A stretch of DNA of 36,180 bases from Paracoccus halophilus. Lineage in GTDB: Bacteria > Pseudomonadota > Alphaproteobacteria > Rhodobacterales > Rhodobacteraceae. Both the position numbers and the translations under genes were made by a program. This document shows, in pieces, positions 8,379 to 17,019 of the stretch. The notes beneath the pieces were generated by a model. It was not told the origin of the DNA. It saw nothing but the letters and a program-made list of their open reading frames with translations, and did no database searches. The stretch covers positions 1 to 36,180 of the forward strand of contig NZ_JRKN01000032.1 in assembly GCF_000763905.1 (NCBI RefSeq), in the 5' to 3' direction. Numbering within the stretch: the first letter of the stretch is position 1; every line of letters starts with the position of its first letter.

Positions 8379-9346
8379 CCGTCCTGAAATCACGCGAGGC
8401 CATTCTGGCGCTGGCCATTCTGGTGCTGCTGGCGGTGATCGCCAGCCGCTTTCCGGCCTTTGTCACGCCGGGCAATCTGGCGGGGGTGCTGACCGATACC
8501 TCGCCCCTGATCCTGCTGGCGCTTGGCCAGATGGCGGTCATCCTGACGAAATGCATCGACCTGTCCGTCGCTGCCAATCTGGCGCTGTGCGGCATGGTCG
8601 CGGCGCTGCTGGACGGCATGGGCGTGCCCCTGCCGCTGATCCTGCTGGCGGCAATCGGGCTGGGCGCCTGCCTTGGGGCGGTGAACGGCTTGCTGGTGTG
8701 GAAGCTGGGCATCCCCTCGATCGTGGTGACGCTGGGTACGATGACAATTTATCGCGGCGCGATCTTCCTGCTGACCGGCGGCGCATGGATCAACGCCCAC
8801 CAGATGAGCGAGGGCTTCAAGGCCTTTCCCCGCGCGGTCATCGCCGGGCTGCCGGTGATGGCATGGCTTGCGGTGCTGATCGTCGCGGGATTCGCGCTGC
8901 TGGTGCTGCGCACGCCGCTGGGCCGGGCCTTTTACGCGGTGGGCGGCAATCCCCATGCCGCGGTCTATACCGGCATCTCGGTCGGGCGGACGCAATTCGC
9001 GGCCTTCGTGCTGGCGGGGGCGCTGGCCGGGCTGACCGGCTATCTGTGGGTGGCGCGCTATGCCGTCGCCTATGTCGATATCGCCGGCGGGTTCGAACTG
9101 GACGTCGTCGCTGCCTGCGTGATCGGCGGCATCGCCATTGCGGGCGGGGCCGGATCGGTCGCGGGCGCGGTGATGGGCGCGCTGTTTCTGGGCATCATCA
9201 AGAATGCCCTGCCGGTCGTCGGCATCTCGCCCTTCTGGCAGATGGCGATTTCCGGCAGCGCCATCCTGATCGCCATTGCCTTCAACGCACGCGGCAGACG
9301 CGATCCGGGCCGCATCATCCTGAAACGGGCGGAGCACCGGACATGA
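8375..9346 (+). CDS. rhaP: Rhamnose ABC transporter permease
   Basis: A 323-residue inner-membrane permease of the RbsC/AraH (BPD_transp_2) family. Hydrophobic helices run through the whole length, starting at ILALAILVLLAVIASRF. Family blocks are present: ALGQMAVILTKCIDLSVAANLALCGM, WKLGIPSIVVTLGTMTIYRG, and the EAA-like GGIAIAGGAGSVAGAVMGAL. It should pair with RhaQ to form the heterodimeric channel. The ATG overlaps the rhaT stop by four bases and the TGA overlaps the rhaQ ATG by four, so the genes are translationally coupled. Confidence 0.9.
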   Translation: MTVLKSREAILALAILVLLAVIASRFPAFVTPGNLAGVLTDTSPLILLALGQMAVILTKCIDLSVAANLALCGMVAALLDGMGVPLPLILLAAIGLGACLGAVNGLLVWKLGIPSIVVTLGTMTIYRGAIFLLTGGAWINAHQMSEGFKAFPRAVIAGLPVMAWLAVLIVAGFALLVLRTPLGRAFYAVGGNPHAAVYTGISVGRTQFAAFVLAGALAGLTGYLWVARYAVAYVDIAGGFELDVVAACVIGGIAIAGGAGSVAGAVMGALFLGIIKNALPVVGISPFWQMAISGSAILIAIAFNARGRRDPGRIILKRAEHRT

Positions 9347-10356
9347 GCGACGCAACCACCACCTCGGTCCCGGCCGCCTCGGGCCGCAATATCCCCGACC
9401 GGCTGATCAGCCCGGCAGCCCGCGCCCTGAAAAGCTGGGAGATGCTGCTGCTGATCGTGGCGGCGGCGATCTTCATCGCCAATTCGCTGGCCTCGCCCTA
9501 TTTTCTGGACCCCTGGAACCTGTCCGACGCCACCTTCAACTTTACCGAAAAGGCGATGATCGCATTCGCCATGGCGATGCTGATCGTGGCGGGGGATATC
9601 GATCTTTCGGTCGGCTCGGCCATTGCGCTGTGTTCGACCGTGATGGGGCTGGCCATGGCGGCGGGGGCCGGCACGCCGGTTCTTGTGCTGCTGGGGCTGG
9701 GCACCGGGCTGGCCTGCGGCGCCTTCAATGGGCTGCTGGTCGCGCGTTTCGGCCTGCCCTCGATCGTCGTGACCATCGGCACGATGAGCCTGTTCCGGGG
9801 CATCAGCTATATCGTGCTGGGCGATGGCGCCTTTACCGGCTATCCCGCCAGCTTTGCATGGTTCGGGCAGGGCTATGTCTTCTGGGTGATCACGGTCGAG
9901 ATGGTGATCTTTACCCTTGCCGCGATTGTCTTTGGCGTCATCCTGCACCTCACCAATTTCGGGCGCATGGTCTATGCCATAGGCAACAACGCCACCGCCG
10001 CGCGTTTCTCGGGCATCCGGGTGGATCGGATCCGGTTCATCCTGTTCCTGCTGACCGGCCTGATGAGCGGGATCGCCGCGATCTGCCTGACCTCGCGCCT
10101 CGGCTCGACCCGGCCCAGCATCGCGACCGGGTTCGAGCTTGAGGTGGTGACCATCGTCGTTCTGGGCGGGGTCAGCATCCTTGGCGGCTCGGGCAGTATT
10201 CCGGGCGTGGTGATCGCGGCGCTGGTCATGGGGCTGGTGACATTCGGTCTGGGCCTTCTGAACGTGCCGGGCATCGTCATGTCGATCATCGTCGGCGCGC
10301 TGCTGATAGGGGTGATCGCGCTGCCGCGCCTGTGGTCCATGCTGCGGAGGGGGTGA
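9343..10356 (+). CDS. rhaQ: Rhamnose ABC transporter permease, second subunit
   Basis: A 337-residue RbsC-type permease, the partner of RhaP. I start it at ATG 9343 (MSDATTTSV), which overlaps the rhaP stop. The same frame is open much further upstream, but that part is the rhaP region read in another frame. Family motifs include AMAMLIVAGDIDLSVGSAIALC, ARFGLPSIVVTIGTMSLFRG and VVLGGVSILGGSGSIPGVV. About eight to nine hydrophobic segments are visible after a polar N-terminus of about 35 residues. The stop shares one base with the rhaU ATG (TGATG). Confidence 0.9.
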   Translation: MSDATTTSVPAASGRNIPDRLISPAARALKSWEMLLLIVAAAIFIANSLASPYFLDPWNLSDATFNFTEKAMIAFAMAMLIVAGDIDLSVGSAIALCSTVMGLAMAAGAGTPVLVLLGLGTGLACGAFNGLLVARFGLPSIVVTIGTMSLFRGISYIVLGDGAFTGYPASFAWFGQGYVFWVITVEMVIFTLAAIVFGVILHLTNFGRMVYAIGNNATAARFSGIRVDRIRFILFLLTGLMSGIAAICLTSRLGSTRPSIATGFELEVVTIVVLGGVSILGGSGSIPGVVIAALVMGLVTFGLGLLNVPGIVMSIIVGALLIGVIALPRLWSMLRRG

Positions 10357-10670
10357 TGCAGAGATACGCGTTCCGCATGATGCTGAATCCCGGCATGGCC
10401 GATGAATACCGACGCCGCCATGACGAGATCTGGCCCGAACTGGTCGATCTTCTGCGGCAGGCGGGGGTCAGCGATTACTCGATCCATCCGGACCCGGAAA
10501 CGGGTGCGCTGTTCGGTATGCTGTCGCGCCCCGAGGATCACGGCATGGACGATCTGCCAGCCCATCCGGTGATGCGGAAATGGTGGGCGCATATGGCCGA
10601 CATCATGCAGACCCACCCGGATAATGAACCCGTCGCCGTGCCGCTGACCCCGATGTTCCATCTGCCATGA
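10356..10670 (+). CDS. rhaU: L-rhamnose mutarotase
   Basis: Interconverts the alpha and beta anomers of L-rhamnose, feeding the form used by the isomerase. The 104-residue protein has the RhaM/YiiL dimeric alpha/beta-barrel signature. Y18 and H22 lie in DEYRRRHDEIWPEL and W76-W77 in RKWWAHM; I recall Y18, H22, W76 and W77 as active-site positions in the E. coli protein. The ATG at 10356 overlaps the rhaQ stop and has GGAGGGGG just upstream. An in-frame upstream extension to 10332 lies inside rhaQ and is not needed. It overlaps rhaK by four bases. Confidence 0.93.
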   Translation: MQRYAFRMMLNPGMADEYRRRHDEIWPELVDLLRQAGVSDYSIHPDPETGALFGMLSRPEDHGMDDLPAHPVMRKWWAHMADIMQTHPDNEPVAVPLTPMFHLP

Positions 10671-12019
10671 CCCGGATCGCCGTCATCGATATCGGCAAGA
10701 CCAATGCCAAGCTGGCGCTGGTCGAAGGCGAGACCTTGGCCGAGATTGCCGTGGTCACCCGCCCCAACCGCCCGCTGCCCGGCCCGCCATGGAGCCATGT
10801 CGATCTGGACGGACATTGGGATTTCTTTCTGCACCATCTTTCGGCTTTCCACGCAGCCCATGGCGTCGATGCGATCTCGGTCACCACCCATGGCGCGGCG
10901 GCGGTGCTGCTGGACGATGCGGGACAGGTGGCGGTGCCGATGCTGGATTACGAACATCCCGGCCCCGGCGATCTGGCCGCGGAATATGACGCGCTGCGCC
11001 CGGATTTCGCGCAGACCGGGTCGCCGCGTTTGCCGGGCGGGCTGAATCTGGGCGCGCAGCTGCACTGGCTGCTGCACAGCCAGCCCGATCTGGCCGCGCG
11101 CATCGCCCATGTCGTGACCTATCCGCAATATTGGGGCTGGCGTCTGACCGGCGAGATGGCCAGCGATGTGTCCTCGCTGGGCTGCCATACCGATCTGTGG
11201 GATCCGTGGCAGGGTCGGTTCTCGGAACTGGCCGACAGGCTGGAACTGGCGGGGAAGCTGGCCCCGGCGCGGCGCGCGAATGAGGTGCTGGGCCATCTGC
11301 GCCCCGATCTGGCCGCAGGAACCGGGCTGCGTCCCGGCACGCCGGTCGCGGTCGGCATCCATGACAGCAATGCCTCGCTTTACCCCTATGTTCTGGGCCG
11401 GCAGAGGGCGTTTTCGGTGGTCTCGACCGGGACATGGGTGATTGCCATGGCGATGGGCGGCGACCGGATGCCGCTGGATCCGGCGCGGGATGTGCTGGTC
11501 AATGTGAATGCGCTTGGCCAGCCCGTGCCCTCGGCCCGTTTCATGGGCGGCCGTGAATTCGAGCTTGTCCGCAACGGCAGCGATGCGAGGCCCACAGATG
11601 CCGACCGGGCCGCAGTCCTGTCGCGGGGCCTGATGCTGCTGCCCGCGGTCGAGCCGGGATCCGGCCCGTTTCAGGGCCGGGCAATGCGCTGGACCGGCGA
11701 TGCCGCCGATGAGGCCGCGCGGATGGTCGCGCTGTCCTGGTATCTGGCGCTGATGACCGATACCTGCCTGCGGCTGATCGGTGCGCGCGGCCCCGCGATC
11801 ATCGAAGGGCCGTTCGGGCGGAACCCGGATTATTGCACCATGCTGGCCACACTACGCCCCGAGGGCGTACAGATCGCGGCCTCGGCCACAGGGACATCCG
11901 CCGGGGCGGCGCTGTTATGCATGGACAACGGGGCGGCGCCCGATACGCGCCCGGTCACGCCTGATCCTGCGCTGGCGGGCTATGCGGCGGATTGGGCTGC
12001 TGTGGTCGAGGGGGGCTAG
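10667..12019 (+). CDS. rhaK: L-rhamnulokinase-type FGGY sugar kinase
   Basis: Phosphorylates the rhamnose-derived sugar with ATP, giving rhamnulose-1-phosphate for RhaD. At 450 residues it has the FGGY/actin-like fold: phosphate-1 loop DIGKTNAKLAL near the N-terminus, VTTHGAAAVLLD, the second-domain block VVSTGTWVIAM, and the adenosine-side ATGTSAGAALL near the C-terminus. It is the rhizobial type rather than E. coli RhaB. In Rhizobium leguminosarum the kinase is also known to be required for rhamnose uptake by the RhaSTPQ importer, which fits its place in the transport operon. The ATG overlaps the rhaU stop. Its TAG stop (12017-12019) overlaps the stop of the convergent iclR-type gene. Confidence 0.92.
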   Translation: MTRIAVIDIGKTNAKLALVEGETLAEIAVVTRPNRPLPGPPWSHVDLDGHWDFFLHHLSAFHAAHGVDAISVTTHGAAAVLLDDAGQVAVPMLDYEHPGPGDLAAEYDALRPDFAQTGSPRLPGGLNLGAQLHWLLHSQPDLAARIAHVVTYPQYWGWRLTGEMASDVSSLGCHTDLWDPWQGRFSELADRLELAGKLAPARRANEVLGHLRPDLAAGTGLRPGTPVAVGIHDSNASLYPYVLGRQRAFSVVSTGTWVIAMAMGGDRMPLDPARDVLVNVNALGQPVPSARFMGGREFELVRNGSDARPTDADRAAVLSRGLMLLPAVEPGSGPFQGRAMRWTGDAADEAARMVALSWYLALMTDTCLRLIGARGPAIIEGPFGRNPDYCTMLATLRPEGVQIAASATGTSAGAALLCMDNGAAPDTRPVTPDPALAGYAADWAAVVEGG

Positions 12020-12798
12020 CCGTGACCAAGCGCCGAGGATGCCTGACGCCCGGCCTCCAGCAGCATCTGGACATATTCAGGCTTGCGCGCCTCATCGAAG
12101 CGGACCAGCGGAAAGCCGATGCTGATCGCCGCGACCGAACGTCCGGCATAATTCAGCACTGGCACCGCCATGCAGCGCACCCCGGCCTCGCTTTCCTCGA
12201 TCTCTTCGGCAAAGCCCTGCGCGCGGGCCTGCTGCAACTGCGCGAACAGTTCTTCGGGGTCTGTGATGGTGCGGGGGGCCAGCTTGCGCATCTCCATCTG
12301 CGTCAGCCGGTCACGGATTTCGGCATCGTCGCGAAAGGCCAGAAGCGCCTTGCCCAGCGAGGTGGAATACAGCGGGTTCCGTTTACCCAGCGTAGATTGC
12401 ATCGACAGGCTGTAGGCGGAATCGTATTTGTGGATATAGGCCACGCGCTGGTCGAATTCGTCCATCACACCCAGATTGATCGCCTCGCCCGTGGCGCGCG
12501 ACAGCCGGGCCATGGCCTGATCGGCGGCGCGCAGCAGATCCTCTTGCCCGCGCAGGATGCGGGCGCCAAGGCCGAACAGTTTCAGCGTCAGGCCGTATTT
12601 CTCGGTCTCCGGCTCCTGTTCGACATAACCCAGATCGACCATCGTTTGCAGCAGCCGGTGCGCCGTGGTCTTCGAGGTCATCGCCCGCTGCGCGATATCG
12701 CCAAGGCTGGCGCGCCGATCCTCGGCCAGCGATTCAAGGACGGCAAACACCTTCAGAACGGCTGCGGCGTTTTCGGTTTTTTGCGGAGTCTTGGCCAT
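12016..12798 (-). CDS. IclR-family transcriptional regulator
   Basis: A 260-residue IclR-type regulator. The winged helix-turn-helix occupies about residues 8-70 (KVFAVLESLAEDRRASLGDIAQRA, then TSKTTAHRLLQTMVDLGYVE). The C-terminal effector domain has GEAINLGVMDE, TSLGKALLAF and the GVRCMAVPVLNYAG...ISIGFP blocks. The frame is open to 12891, but ATG 12798 gives the normal family length; no strong Shine-Dalgarno is visible, so the start is uncertain (12840 is an alternative). It is divergent from the GH105-TRAP-kdu operon, and KdgR-like IclR proteins control pectin and uronate catabolism in proteobacteria, so that operon is the likely target. Its last three bases overlap the rhaK stop on the other strand. 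Confidence 0.87.
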   Translation of the reverse strand: MAKTPQKTENAAAVLKVFAVLESLAEDRRASLGDIAQRAMTSKTTAHRLLQTMVDLGYVEQEPETEKYGLTLKLFGLGARILRGQEDLLRAADQAMARLSRATGEAINLGVMDEFDQRVAYIHKYDSAYSLSMQSTLGKRNPLYSTSLGKALLAFRDDAEIRDRLTQMEMRKLAPRTITDPEELFAQLQQARAQGFAEEIEESEAGVRCMAVPVLNYAGRSVAAISIGFPLVRFDEARKPEYVQMLLEAGRQASSALGHG

Positions 12799-12804
12799 CG
12801 AGTC

Positions 12805-13000
12805 GTTCAATAATTTGCGGAACCTTATTTTGAATTTCATGGGACATGCTGTCAAGCTTTTACGATCGGGAATAAAATGACTATTTATCAAATAGTTACG
12901 ACCTATATCCCTTCAATTACCAGAAACGAATTTCCCAATTGATTTTCAAAACGGATTATGGTTCCCTGATTTTCGAAACGTTGTTCCGAAATTCTTGAAT
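12805..13000. promoter_or_regulatory. iclR / GH105 divergent control region with candidate operators
   Basis: Three patterns lie in this AT-richer gap. First, GTTCAATAATTTGCGGAAC (12805-12823) is a loose GTTC-N11-GAAC palindrome. Read inverted, it resembles GTTCCGAAATTCTTGAAT at 12983-13000, so each gene start carries one copy. Second, ACTATTT-ATC-AAATAGT (12880-12896) is a perfect 7-bp palindrome. Third, TGATTTTCAAAACG (12940-12953) is repeated as TGATTTTCGAAACG (12967-12980). These fit binding sites for the adjacent IclR protein; which one is used cannot be told. Confidence 0.45.
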
Positions 13001-13020
13001 GCATCAGGAGGAGACCGACC

Positions 13021-14139
13021 ATGCATCCGCTTCTGCGGCAAAAGACCCGCCTTGTCGCCCGTGACGAGGTTGCCGCGCTGATCGAGCGTCTGGCTGACAA
13101 CCTGGTGAGCATCACCGATGAAACCGGCGAATTCCTGCTGCGGCTGGACGATGGCCGGGTAATCGACACCAAGGGCTGGGCGGGATGGGAATGGACCCAT
13201 GGGATCGGGCTTTACGGACTGTTGAAATACTGGCAGCTCAGCGGCAGCGAAAAGGCGATGGGGATCATACGCGACTGGTTCGATGCCCGGCTGCTGGAAG
13301 GCATGCCGACCAAGAATATCAACACCGTCGCGCCCTTCCTGACGCTGGCCAATCTGCACGCGCTGACCCCCAACCCGCAATGGGAGGCCTATCTGGATGT
13401 CTGGGCCGAATGGGTCATGCATGAAATGCCGCGCACCCGCGAAGGCGGTTTTCAGCATATCACCTATAACAGCGTGAACGATCAGCAGCTTTGGGACGAC
13501 ACGCTGATGATGAGTGTGCTTCCCCTTGCCCGGATCGGTCAGGTTCTGAACCGGCCGCATTATGTAGAAGAGGCGAAGTATCAGTTCCAGGTCCATGCCC
13601 AGTATCTGGCCGACAGCGCCTCGGGGCTGTGGTTCCATGGCTGGAGCTTTGACGGCAACCACAATTTCGCGCGTGCTCTTTGGGCGCGGGGAAACAGCTG
13701 GATCACCATCGCGATCCCCGAATTCGTCGAGATGCTGGACCTGCCTGAAACCGATCCGCTGCGCCGTCATCTGCTGTCGCTGCTTCACCGGCAGGCCGCT
13801 GCGCTGCGCGCGACGCAGGATGACAGCGGGCTTTGGCACACGCTGATTGACGATCCGGGCAGCTATCTGGAAGCCTCGGCCACGGCGGGTTTCGCCTATG
13901 GCCTGCTGAAGGGCGTACGCCGCCGCTATTTGCCGCCCGATTACGCCCCCGTGGCGGAACGCGCGATCAAGGGCGTCATCGACAATATCAGCCCCGAGGG
14001 CGAGTTGCTGAACACATCCTTCGGCACCGCGATGGGGCAGGACCTGGATTACTACCGCCAGATCAAGCTGACCTCGATGCCTTACGGGCAGGCGATGGCG
14101 ATGTTTGCGCTGGCCGAATATCTGCGCGGCTACATCTGA
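13021..14139 (+). CDS. Unsaturated rhamnogalacturonyl hydrolase (GH105)
   Basis: Hydrolyses the unsaturated uronyl group from rhamnogalacturonan-lyase products, releasing L-rhamnose and 4-deoxy-5-keto-uronate (DKI). The 372-residue protein has no signal peptide, so it acts in the cytoplasm. It looks like a YteR/YesR-type alpha6/alpha6-barrel: GWAGWEWTHGIGLYGLLKYWQ, MPTKNINTVAPFLTLA, QQLWDDTLMM with D159/D160 where the catalytic Asp of the family lies, and ARGNSWITIAIPEF. AGGAGGA precedes the ATG. It leads the operon with the TRAP genes and kduI/kduD, and both of its products have dedicated pathways in this window. GH88 is a related alternative, but nearby rhamnose genes favour the rhamnogalacturonan substrate. 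Confidence 0.87.
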   Translation: MHPLLRQKTRLVARDEVAALIERLADNLVSITDETGEFLLRLDDGRVIDTKGWAGWEWTHGIGLYGLLKYWQLSGSEKAMGIIRDWFDARLLEGMPTKNINTVAPFLTLANLHALTPNPQWEAYLDVWAEWVMHEMPRTREGGFQHITYNSVNDQQLWDDTLMMSVLPLARIGQVLNRPHYVEEAKYQFQVHAQYLADSASGLWFHGWSFDGNHNFARALWARGNSWITIAIPEFVEMLDLPETDPLRRHLLSLLHRQAAALRATQDDSGLWHTLIDDPGSYLEASATAGFAYGLLKGVRRRYLPPDYAPVAERAIKGVIDNISPEGELLNTSFGTAMGQDLDYYRQIKLTSMPYGQAMAMFALAEYLRGYI

Positions 14140-14171
14140 TCCGCGCAGTCATTTTGAAGGAGGAGAAACCA

Positions 14172-15143
14172 ATGAACCGTCCGATCAAGACGCTGACAGC
14201 ACTTGCGCTGATCCTGTCCGCAGGCGCGGCTTCGGCAGAAACGCTGCGTTTCGGCTATGCCCAGAATGCCGCGCCCACCGTCGAGGCGATGCATAAATTC
14301 GGCGAGCTGGTCGAGGAAAAGACCGGGGGCGAGGTGACTGTCCAGTTCTTCCCCGACAGCCAGCTTGGCGGCGAACGCGAGATGGTCGAGATGCTGCAAG
14401 GCGGCGCGCTGGACATGACCAAGGTGTCGGCAGGTCTGATGGAAAGCTTTGGTCCCGTCTACGGCATCTTTGCCATGCCCTATCTGTTCGACAGCCAGGA
14501 CCATTACTATACGGCGCTGGACGACGCCTCGATCATGCAGCCGATCTACGATTCGACCCGCGATCAGGGCGTTGTCGGGCTGACCTATTACAATTCCGGC
14601 GCGCGCAATTTCTATACGACCGAGGTGCCGGTAGAATCGCTGGATGACCTGAAGGGCCTGAAAATCCGCGTGCTGCAAAGCCCGACCGCGATCCGCATGA
14701 CGGAATTGCTGGGCGCCACCCCCGTCGCGATGGGGCAGGCCGAGGTCTATACCTCGTTGCAGCAGGGCATTCTGGATGGCGCCGAAAATAACGAAAGCGC
14801 ACTGACCATCGCCCGCCATGGCGAGGTCGCCAAGCATTACAGCTATGACGCGCATACCCGCATCCCCGACATCCTGCTGATCGGTACGATGACGCTGGAC
14901 CGGCTGTCCGAAGAACACCACGCCGCCGTGCTTGAGGCCGCGAAGGAATCGACCGATTTCCACAAAACGCTGTGGGATGCCTCGATCGAGACCGAAAAGG
15001 CTGCCGCCGCCGAGATGGGCGTCAATTTCTACGAGGTCGACGTGACACCGTTCCGCGAAGCGGTCGCGCCGATGTATGAAGAACTGGATGCAGACAAGAA
15101 AGCCGTCGTCGAGGCGATCCGTGCCGCCGGAGGGGTCAAGTAA
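14172..15143 (+). CDS. TRAP transporter solute-binding protein (DctP family)
   Basis: A 323-residue periplasmic binding protein of a TRAP importer. A Sec signal peptide covers about residues 1-23 (ILSAGAASA before ETLRFG). DctP-family blocks are clear: FFPDSQLGGEREMVEMLQGG, the NSGARNFYT stretch, and LKGLKIRVLQSP with the conserved arginine that salts acid groups. A TTG at 14154 in frame is excluded because the AAGGAGGA ribosome binding site covers it and points to ATG 14172. It follows the GH105 gene by 32 bases. An acidic ligand such as an unsaturated uronyl-rhamnose disaccharide fits the family preference for carboxylates; this is inference from context. Confidence 0.88.
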   Translation: MNRPIKTLTALALILSAGAASAETLRFGYAQNAAPTVEAMHKFGELVEEKTGGEVTVQFFPDSQLGGEREMVEMLQGGALDMTKVSAGLMESFGPVYGIFAMPYLFDSQDHYYTALDDASIMQPIYDSTRDQGVVGLTYYNSGARNFYTTEVPVESLDDLKGLKIRVLQSPTAIRMTELLGATPVAMGQAEVYTSLQQGILDGAENNESALTIARHGEVAKHYSYDAHTRIPDILLIGTMTLDRLSEEHHAAVLEAAKESTDFHKTLWDASIETEKAAAAEMGVNFYEVDVTPFREAVAPMYEELDADKKAVVEAIRAAGGVK

Positions 15144-15652
15144 TGTCTGCGCTGCGCCGCGGGCTGGACTTTCTGCTGGGGTTCGTCTGCTGCACCCTTC
15201 TTGCCTGGCTGGTGATCGTGCTGGCCTGGCAGGTGATCAGCCGCTATGCGCTGAACCAGCCATCTTCGACGACCGAGGAAATGCTGCGTTACGGCGTCAT
15301 CTGGATGTCAATGCTGGGTGCGGCCTATGCCACGGGTCAGGGCAGCCACCTGTCGGTGGACATGTTGCGCGACCGGCTGGCGCAATCGGGCAAGCTGCGT
15401 CTGGATCTGCTGATCGGTGCGATCTTCATCCTGTTTGCGGGTGCCGTGCTGATCTATGGCGGCATGAAGGCGGTGAATATCGCCTCGCGCCAAACCAGCG
15501 CGGTGATGCAGATCCCGATGAGTTGGGTCTATCTGGCGCTGCCGGTCAGCGGTGGGCTGATGGTCCTTTACAGCATTCTGAACCTGATCGACCTGAGCCG
15601 CGGCGTGACCCATCATGTCGATCTGGAAGAAATCGAGATGAAGGGGGACTGA
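15143..15652 (+). CDS. TRAP transporter small permease (DctQ family)
   Basis: The 169-residue small membrane subunit of the TRAP importer has four hydrophobic segments: residues about 8-32, 47-65, 87-108 and 125-145. The DctQ signature is present: ISRYALNQPSSTTEEMLRY, then the LGAAYATGQGSHLSVDML loop. Its ATG overlaps the last base of the dctP-like stop (TAATG), and the large permease starts three bases after its own stop, so the three subunits are coupled. Confidence 0.87.
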   Translation: MSALRRGLDFLLGFVCCTLLAWLVIVLAWQVISRYALNQPSSTTEEMLRYGVIWMSMLGAAYATGQGSHLSVDMLRDRLAQSGKLRLDLLIGAIFILFAGAVLIYGGMKAVNIASRQTSAVMQIPMSWVYLALPVSGGLMVLYSILNLIDLSRGVTHHVDLEEIEMKGD

Positions 15653-15655
15653 GCG

Positions 15656-16954
15656 ATGGCCGGCACTGCAAGTCTGATCCTGATCTCGGTCTTTGGGGTG
15701 ATGACCCTGATCGGCATCCCGCTGGCGCTGTCGATTACTGCTGCGGCCATTGCCGCCGTTCTGCTGGTGGTACCGCTGGATATGGCGCTGTTCACTTCGG
15801 CGCAGAAGATGATGACCAGCCTCGACAGCTTTTCGCTGCTGGCGGTGCCGTTCTTCATCCTGTCGGGGGTGATCATGAATTCGGGCGGCATCGCCGTGCG
15901 GCTGGTCGATTTCGCCAAGCTGATCGCTGGCCGCGTGCCCGGATCGCTGGCCCAGACCAATATCGCGGGCAATATGCTGTTCGGCTCGATCTCGGGGTCT
16001 GCCATCGCGGCCTCGACCTCGATCGGGGGGGTGATGGTGCCCATGCAAAAGCGCGAGGGATATGACCACGGCTTTGCGGCTGCGGTCAATATCGCCTCGG
16101 CCCCGACGGGGATGCTGATTCCGCCCTCGACCGCCTTCATCATCTATTCGCTGGTGGCGGGCGGGGCCTCTATCGGTGCCCTGTTCATGGGCGGCGCGGT
16201 CGCGGGCACGCTGTGGGGGCTGGGGATGATGGTCGTCACTGCCTTCGTCGCGCGCGGCCGCGCCTGGCCGGTGGCGGGCCGGGTTACCATGTCCGAGGCC
16301 ATGGCCGTGATCTGGCGCGCTCTGCCCAGCCTGATGCTGATCGTATTCATCATCGGCGGCATTATGCTGGGGGTCGTGACTGCGGTCGAGGCTTCGGGCA
16401 TCGCGGTCATCTACACCATGTTGCTGGCCTTTGTGATCCACCGTACCAAGCCGGTCCGCGAATTGCCCAGCTTCCTGATGGAGACAGTTCATATGACCGG
16501 CACCATCATGCTGCTGCTGGCGGCCTCGGCGGCGCTGAGCTTTGCGATGGCGTTCACCGGCATTCCGGCGGCTGTGACCTCGCTGATCCTCGCGATTTCG
16601 GAAAATCCGGTCATCGTCATGCTGATCATCAATATCGTCCTGCTGGTGGTCGGCTGCTTCATGGATATGGGTCCGGCGATCCTGATCTTCACGCCGATCC
16701 TGCTGCCGATTGCGCAGAAGGTCGGCTATGATCCGGTGCATTTCGGTGTGGTGATGATCTTTAACCTGGCCATCGGCACAATCACGCCGCCGGTCGGGAC
16801 GGGGCTGTTCGTCGGTGCCGGCGTCGCCCGTGTAAAGGTCGAGACCTGCATCCGCGCGCTTGGCCCGTTTTATATCCTGCTGATCATAACGCTGCTGGTG
16901 GTCAGCTATTTCCCGGCGCTGACCATGTGGCTCCCGCGCTATTTCGGGCTGTGA
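15656..16954 (+). CDS. TRAP transporter large permease (DctM family)
   Basis: The 432-residue ion-coupled transport subunit has about twelve hydrophobic segments. DctM landmarks are present: LLAVPFFILSGVIMNSGG, GNMLFGSISGSAIAASTSIGG, MLIPPSTAFIIYS, and near the C-terminus GCFMDMGPAILIFTPILLPI and AIGTITPPVGTGLF. It completes the importer with the two preceding genes. A GC-rich hairpin lies between its stop and kduI. Confidence 0.9.
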   Translation: MAGTASLILISVFGVMTLIGIPLALSITAAAIAAVLLVVPLDMALFTSAQKMMTSLDSFSLLAVPFFILSGVIMNSGGIAVRLVDFAKLIAGRVPGSLAQTNIAGNMLFGSISGSAIAASTSIGGVMVPMQKREGYDHGFAAAVNIASAPTGMLIPPSTAFIIYSLVAGGASIGALFMGGAVAGTLWGLGMMVVTAFVARGRAWPVAGRVTMSEAMAVIWRALPSLMLIVFIIGGIMLGVVTAVEASGIAVIYTMLLAFVIHRTKPVRELPSFLMETVHMTGTIMLLLAASAALSFAMAFTGIPAAVTSLILAISENPVIVMLIINIVLLVVGCFMDMGPAILIFTPILLPIAQKVGYDPVHFGVVMIFNLAIGTITPPVGTGLFVGAGVARVKVETCIRALGPFYILLIITLLVVSYFPALTMWLPRYFGL

Positions 16955-16973
16955 CCGTTGTCTGAACCCATCC

Positions 16974-16995
16974 GGCTGGGCTTCAGCGCCCAGCC
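16974..16995 (+). promoter_or_regulatory. Intercistronic hairpin between TRAP genes and kduI
   Basis: GGCTGGGC (16974-16981) and GCCCAGCC (16988-16995) are perfectly complementary with a six-base loop. No T-tract follows, so a processing, stabilising or attenuating hairpin between the transport and isomerase cistrons is more likely than a terminator. Confidence 0.45.
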
Positions 16996-17019
16996 CGCAT
17001 CTCAGTATAAGGAGTTCCC

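Noticed and set aside
8332..9342. Upstream extension of rhaQ, giving a 674-residue frame
   Set aside because: This stretch is the rhaP region read in another frame, rich in Arg and Gly with no family pattern; true rhaQ starts at 9343.
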